Part shown: piece by piece, positions 60,108-64,000 of the stretch | Position numbering within the stretch: position 1 is the stretch's first letter | Layout: the number at the start of each line of letters is the position of its first letter | Source of the DNA: Promicromonospora sp042731755 | GTDB lineage: Bacteria; Actinomycetota; Actinomycetes; Actinomycetales; Cellulomonadaceae | NCBI RefSeq assembly: GCF_042731755.1 | Contig: NZ_JBHWLR010000008.1 | Span: 1 to 64,000, forward strand | Direction of reading: 5' to 3' | DNA length: 64,000 nucleotides | Made by a program: the position numbers and the translations under genes | Notes under the pieces: generated by a model | Seen by the model: only the letters and a program-made list of their open reading frames with translations | Databases searched by the model: none | What the model was told of the DNA's origin: nothing

Positions 60108-62657
60108 CTACTTCGGCGGTGTCGGCTGACGGCGCAGCTTGGCCCAGACCAGCTTGCCCGAGCCCGACGGCCGCCAGCCCCACTCGGCCAGCCGGTCCAC
60201 GATCTGCATGCCGAACCCGCCCAGGCGGTTCGGGTGCCCGTCGGTCGCGACCGGCGGCGCCGGGTTGTTGTCCTCGACCTCGATGCGCAGCCCGTCGCCC
60301 GTGTCGTACAGGCGCAGCGCGATGTGCCCCCAGCCGTGCAGCACGCCGTTCGCCACCAGCTCGGAGACCACCAGCTCGGCCTGCGCCGACTCCTCGATGC
60401 CCCACGCCTGGCAGGTGCGCAGCACGGCGTGCCGGGCCCGGCCGATCGAGGACGGCTCGCTCGGCAGCATCCAGCGCCGCCAGCGCGGCGACAGGGCCGT
60501 CTCCGCGGCGTCGCCCGCCGGGTCGGGGATCCGGACGACGACGATGGCCACGTCGTCCTCGGGCGCGTCCGCCAGGCGTGAGAGCAGCTCCTCGCCCACG
60601 CCCGCCGCGTCGCGGGCCGTGATCGCCGACGCGGTCTCCAGCAGGGCCTCCAGGCCCAGCCGCAGGGACCGGTCGCGGCGTTCGATGAGGCCGTCCGTGT
60701 AGAAGAGGAGCGTGTCGCCGGGGTGCAGCTTGGCCTCGCCCGTGGTCCGTTCCCGGGAGCCGAAGCCGACGAGCGCGCCGCCGCCGTCGTCCAGCTTGAT
60801 CACCTCGCCGGCGCGCAGCAGGAGCGGCGGCAGGTGGCCCGCGCGCGAGTAGCCGATCGTCCAGGTGTCCGGCTCCTCCTCGCGCTGCAGGGAGGCGTAC
60901 ACCATGCTCGCCGAGCGCGGGATGCCCATGCCGGCGACGAGCTGGTCCACGCGTTCGAGCACCCGGCTCGGCGTGGACAGCTCGAACGCGTAGGAGCGCA
61001 CCACCGAGCGCAGCTGGCCCATGGTCGCGGCGGCCTCGACGTCGTGCCCGACGACGTCGCCGATCACCAGCCCGACCAGCTCCGGCGAGATCTGCAGCAC
61101 GTCGTACCAGTCGCCGCCCACCTGGGCGTGCTCGGCGTTCGGGGCGTAGTAGGTCCACACGTCGAGACCCGCGACGTCGGCCTGCTCGGGGAGCATGGCG
61201 CGCTGCAGGGTCTCGGCGAGGCGGTGCTCGCGGGCGTACATCCGCGCGTTGTCGATGGCGCTGCCCGCGCGGCGCGCCACGACCTCGATCACGGTGCGCA
61301 GCGTGTCGGGCTCGTCGGCCTCGACGTAGTCGCCCGGCTCGTCCTCGTCCGGCACGATCACCACGAGGCCGAGCACGTCCCGCCGCCCGGCGACGGGGTG
61401 CACCACCACGGAGTCCGGCGCCTTGCCCAGCTCGTCGGCGAGCCGGAGCGTCAGGTCGCGCTGCAGCCAGCCCGACGCCGAGTGCGGCGCGTGCGGGATG
61501 TCGAGGTGCAGCGTGACGGGGCCGTCCAGCACGCCGTCGAGCACGTCCTGGACCGAGTCCACGACCTCGAGGATCGGCATGGGGCCCGTCGTCACGGAGT
61601 CGCCGAGGGCGTCGGTCTGCGGACGGCGGCGCTGCGTCTTGTCCGCGATGTTGTCGCCCTCGATGTACCGCGCGTGCCGGCGGCCCCGGCCGCTCGGCGG
61701 CGCGGCGACGTCGACGCCGGCGGCGTGCTTGAGGCCGTCGTCGTTCACGTAGAAGCCCGCCCAGCGCACCATCGACTGGAGCAGCTCCGCGATGTCGCGC
61801 AGGGCGTACGGGTACTCGAGGTCCGTCAGGATCTCGGTGGTCTGCGCGATGAGGTCGAGGTCCTCGCGCTGCTGCCGCTCGATCTCCAGGCTGGCGAGCT
61901 GGGCGGCGTGCCGCTCCATGTGCTCGGAGACGTCCACGCTGAACCCGACCCAGTGGGTGATGCGGTCGTCGTGGCCGGCCCGGGCCGGGGTGAGCGTGAG
62001 CTGCGCCCAGCCGGTCGTGCCGCCCCGCAGGTGCGACCGCACCGTCGCGTGCACCTCCTGGCCCGCGTTCACCAGCTCGGTCATCCGCTCCAGGTCCTGC
62101 GGCTCGACGAGCATCTCGCCGAGCCTGCGCACGGTGTACCCGGCGAAGTCGCTGAAGCGCACGCCCGCGTAGCGCTCGAACGCCTGGTTGGCCCAGAGCA
62201 TGGGCATGCCGTCCTCGGTGGGACCCGTCAGGAAGACCGGGAGGCCGACGGACACCGCGGCGCGCAGCACCACGTCGCCGACCGACGGCGGAAGGGTGCG
62301 CGGGATGCCCGTCCCCGAGAGCCGCGAGCGGGGGTCCGCGCCCGACACCCGGTGGCTGCCGCCCGACGGCGTGCCCGACGGGATGCTCGGCGGCACGCTG
62401 GCGGCCGGCGGCGGCACCGCACGGCCGTTGGCGTGCCCGCTCCCGTTCCGGTTCGCCGAGTCGTCCGACGAGGCGTTCACGGGTGCGCCGGATCGTGCGT
62501 TCGATGATGCGTTCGGGGTTGCGTTCGGCGTGTCGCCGGAAGTTCCGCCGATGATGCCGTTCGACATTCCGTCCTGGGTCGGACCGAGGCCGAAATTGGA
62601 AAGGCCGGGGTGCCGGGGCGCCGGAGAGGACGGTGTCGGACCGGATGAATCGGTCAA
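60108..62657 (-). CDS. PAS-GAF-SpoIIE phosphatase with C-terminal anti-sigma-type ATPase domain
   Basis: An 849-residue signalling protein. A low-complexity N-terminus (about 1-95, Asn/Ser/Gly/Pro-rich) precedes a PAS domain (about 125-240: FERYAGVRFSDFAGYTVRRLGE), a GAF-like domain (about 260-460), a SpoIIE PP2C domain (about 490-690: HRLAETLQRAMLPEQ, AQVGGDWYDVLQ, VIGDVVGHDVEAAATMGQLRS, LLFYTDGLIERRDRSL) and a HATPase_c domain (about 710-845: VVSELVANGVLHG, VEDNNPAP, GGFGMQIVDRLAEWGW). Both phosphatase and kinase-like ATPase modules are in one chain, so it may control both STAS proteins. Start: a TTG at 62657 preceded by GGGAGGGCATT; an upstream ATG at 62708 lacks a ribosome binding site. 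Confidence 0.85.
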   Translation of the reverse strand: MTDSSGPTPSSPAPRHPGLSNFGLGPTQDGMSNGIIGGTSGDTPNATPNASSNARSGAPVNASSDDSANRNGSGHANGRAVPPPAASVPPSIPSGTPSGGSHRVSGADPRSRLSGTGIPRTLPPSVGDVVLRAAVSVGLPVFLTGPTEDGMPMLWANQAFERYAGVRFSDFAGYTVRRLGEMLVEPQDLERMTELVNAGQEVHATVRSHLRGGTTGWAQLTLTPARAGHDDRITHWVGFSVDVSEHMERHAAQLASLEIERQQREDLDLIAQTTEILTDLEYPYALRDIAELLQSMVRWAGFYVNDDGLKHAAGVDVAAPPSGRGRRHARYIEGDNIADKTQRRRPQTDALGDSVTTGPMPILEVVDSVQDVLDGVLDGPVTLHLDIPHAPHSASGWLQRDLTLRLADELGKAPDSVVVHPVAGRRDVLGLVVIVPDEDEPGDYVEADEPDTLRTVIEVVARRAGSAIDNARMYAREHRLAETLQRAMLPEQADVAGLDVWTYYAPNAEHAQVGGDWYDVLQISPELVGLVIGDVVGHDVEAAATMGQLRSVVRSYAFELSTPSRVLERVDQLVAGMGIPRSASMVYASLQREEEPDTWTIGYSRAGHLPPLLLRAGEVIKLDDGGGALVGFGSRERTTGEAKLHPGDTLLFYTDGLIERRDRSLRLGLEALLETASAITARDAAGVGEELLSRLADAPEDDVAIVVVRIPDPAGDAAETALSPRWRRWMLPSEPSSIGRARHAVLRTCQAWGIEESAQAELVVSELVANGVLHGWGHIALRLYDTGDGLRIEVEDNNPAPPVATDGHPNRLGGFGMQIVDRLAEWGWRPSGSGKLVWAKLRRQPTPPK

Positions 62658-62801
62658 AATGCCCTCCCTACGGTATCTAATGCTCGAGGTGCTGTTCCAG
62701 CAGGACATTCAACCGTAGATTGGGACAGTCCGAGATCTGAACCTCAACCTCTATCATCGGACCGATACAGCGTCACGACCACTGCTCCCGGAAGGAGAAC
62801 C

Positions 62802-63281
62802 GTGCAGGACGGAACCTATGACCCGCCGCGCGGTCCGCAGGGCGGGAGCCCCCAGGACCCCGGACATCAGACCCCCGAGATCGGCGATCCTGCGAGCATC
62901 CACGTCATCGTGGGCCGCTCGCGCGCACGGATCGTCCTCTCCGGGGAGATCGACGCCGACATCGGCGGCGACCTGCACGAGGCGACGGCCGCGGCCGAGG
63001 AGTCTCGTCTTCCCGTCGAGATCGACGCCCACCACGTGACCTTCATGGACTCGTCCGGCGTCGCGTTCCTCGCCCGGCTCGCGAGCCGCAGCCCGCACCG
63101 CGTGCGTGTGCTGCGGGCGCCCCCGACGGTGCGCTTCCTGCTGGAGGTCACCCGGATCGGCGACCTCCTCGACATCGTGGACGAGGACCCGGGCTTCGAG
63201 CTCGACGACGACGGTCCGTCGGGCCCGCCCTCGGGTACCACCCCGGCCCCGGCGAACGTGGGCGGCCCGCCGACTTCCTGA
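62802..63281 (+). CDS. STAS-domain anti-sigma factor antagonist with Pro/Gly-rich ends
   Basis: A 159-residue STAS protein. A 30-residue Pro/Gly/Gln-rich N-terminus and a 35-residue Pro/Gly-rich C-terminus flank a STAS domain with HVTFMDSSGVAFLARLASR, where Ser84 is the predicted phosphorylation site, and RFLLEVTRIGDLLDIV. The GTG start follows GGAAGGAGAACC. It is divergent from the SpoIIE gene (145 nt between starts), so both share the regulatory region. It presumably works with the same sigma/anti-sigma system. Confidence 0.88.
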   Translation: MQDGTYDPPRGPQGGSPQDPGHQTPEIGDPASIHVIVGRSRARIVLSGEIDADIGGDLHEATAAAEESRLPVEIDAHHVTFMDSSGVAFLARLASRSPHRVRVLRAPPTVRFLLEVTRIGDLLDIVDEDPGFELDDDGPSGPPSGTTPAPANVGGPPTS

Positions 63282-63300
63282 GGAGCGTCGGTCAAGCGGC

Positions 63301-63366
63301 GTGATCGGTAAAAGGTCGGGTGATCGGCAGCGCGGGCTGCCGATCACCTGACCTTTTGCCGATCAC
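63301..63366. terminator. Long bidirectional terminator hairpin
   Basis: GTGATCGG...AAAAGGTC (63301-63317) pairs with GACCTTTT...CCGATCAC (63350-63366), and GGTGATCGGCAGC pairs with GCTGCCGATCACC inside, around GCGG. It lies between the convergent STAS and aldolase genes. Confidence 0.8.
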
Positions 63367-63379
63367 ATGAGCGGGGTGC

Positions 63380-64000
<621 letters not shown>

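Overview
The window is a very GC-rich stretch of an actinobacterial chromosome. BldC, DUF3073, DUF3151, a Holin-X/DUF3618 pair, an F420-type LLM oxidoreductase and an actinobacterial SAM-IV riboswitch all point that way. Secreted GH6, GH16 and GH3 enzymes suggest a cellulolytic member of the Micrococcales (Promicromonosporaceae or Cellulomonadaceae-like); this placement is inference. There is one N gap (6916-6925), and two homopolymer-rich stretches look like draft-assembly artefacts. I saw no insertion sequence, prophage, CRISPR array or replication origin.

Layout. 1-3.8 kb: a zincin-like metallopeptidase, tRNA-Glu, tRNA-Asp and tRNA-Phe, small membrane proteins, bldC and a DUF3073 gene. 3.8-18.4 kb, almost all on the minus strand: purM-purF, a giant secreted nuclease/nucleotidase, an RNase II-family gene with a lipoprotein and a sterol-carrier-family gene, a membrane-anchored EEP phosphatase, and purL. 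18.5-27 kb: a GH16 beta-glucanase, an EamA transporter, a two-component system, a Tdi1/DUF1851-type protein with a low-complexity tail, a DUF222 remnant and a DUF2599 lipoprotein. 27-34 kb: a fatty-acid cluster (acyl-CoA oxidase, TetR, then divergent thiolase, FabG4-type reductase and MaoC hydratase). 34-42 kb: hydrolases, an unusual TrmB/LuxR-like regulator, an LLM oxidoreductase, a small secreted repeat protein, a membrane channel-like protein and an amidase. 40.8-44.4 kb: a sulfur locus in which a minus-strand PLP enzyme lies behind a SAM-IV riboswitch and a plus-strand rhodanese-metZ pair lies behind a SAM-I riboswitch. 44-54 kb: a GH3 enzyme, an MBL hydrolase, purQ-purS, and a GH6 cellulase with an adjacent LacI regulator. 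54-64 kb: a LacI-like/PAS sensor, purD, purA, a partner-switching module (STAS, SpoIIE phosphatase, STAS) and the 3' part of a class II aldolase gene.

How it fits together. The de novo purine genes (purM, purF, purL, purQ, purS, purD, purA) all lie on the minus strand but are spread over 55 kb, with accessory blocks between them. The GH genes probably supply sugars from cellulose and beta-glucans, under LacI-type control at least for GH6. The secreted nuclease/5'-nucleotidase could feed purine salvage next to de novo synthesis. The strongest regulatory finding is the back-to-back pair of different SAM riboswitch classes at 42.26-42.66 kb. The most unusual proteins are the sensor without an output domain (53979-56309), the RNase with a 300-residue Pro/Gln/Glu tail (12616-15006), the secreted GTRVT-repeat protein (37221-37523) and the Tdi1-domain protein with a Gly/Gln-rich tail (23680-24927).
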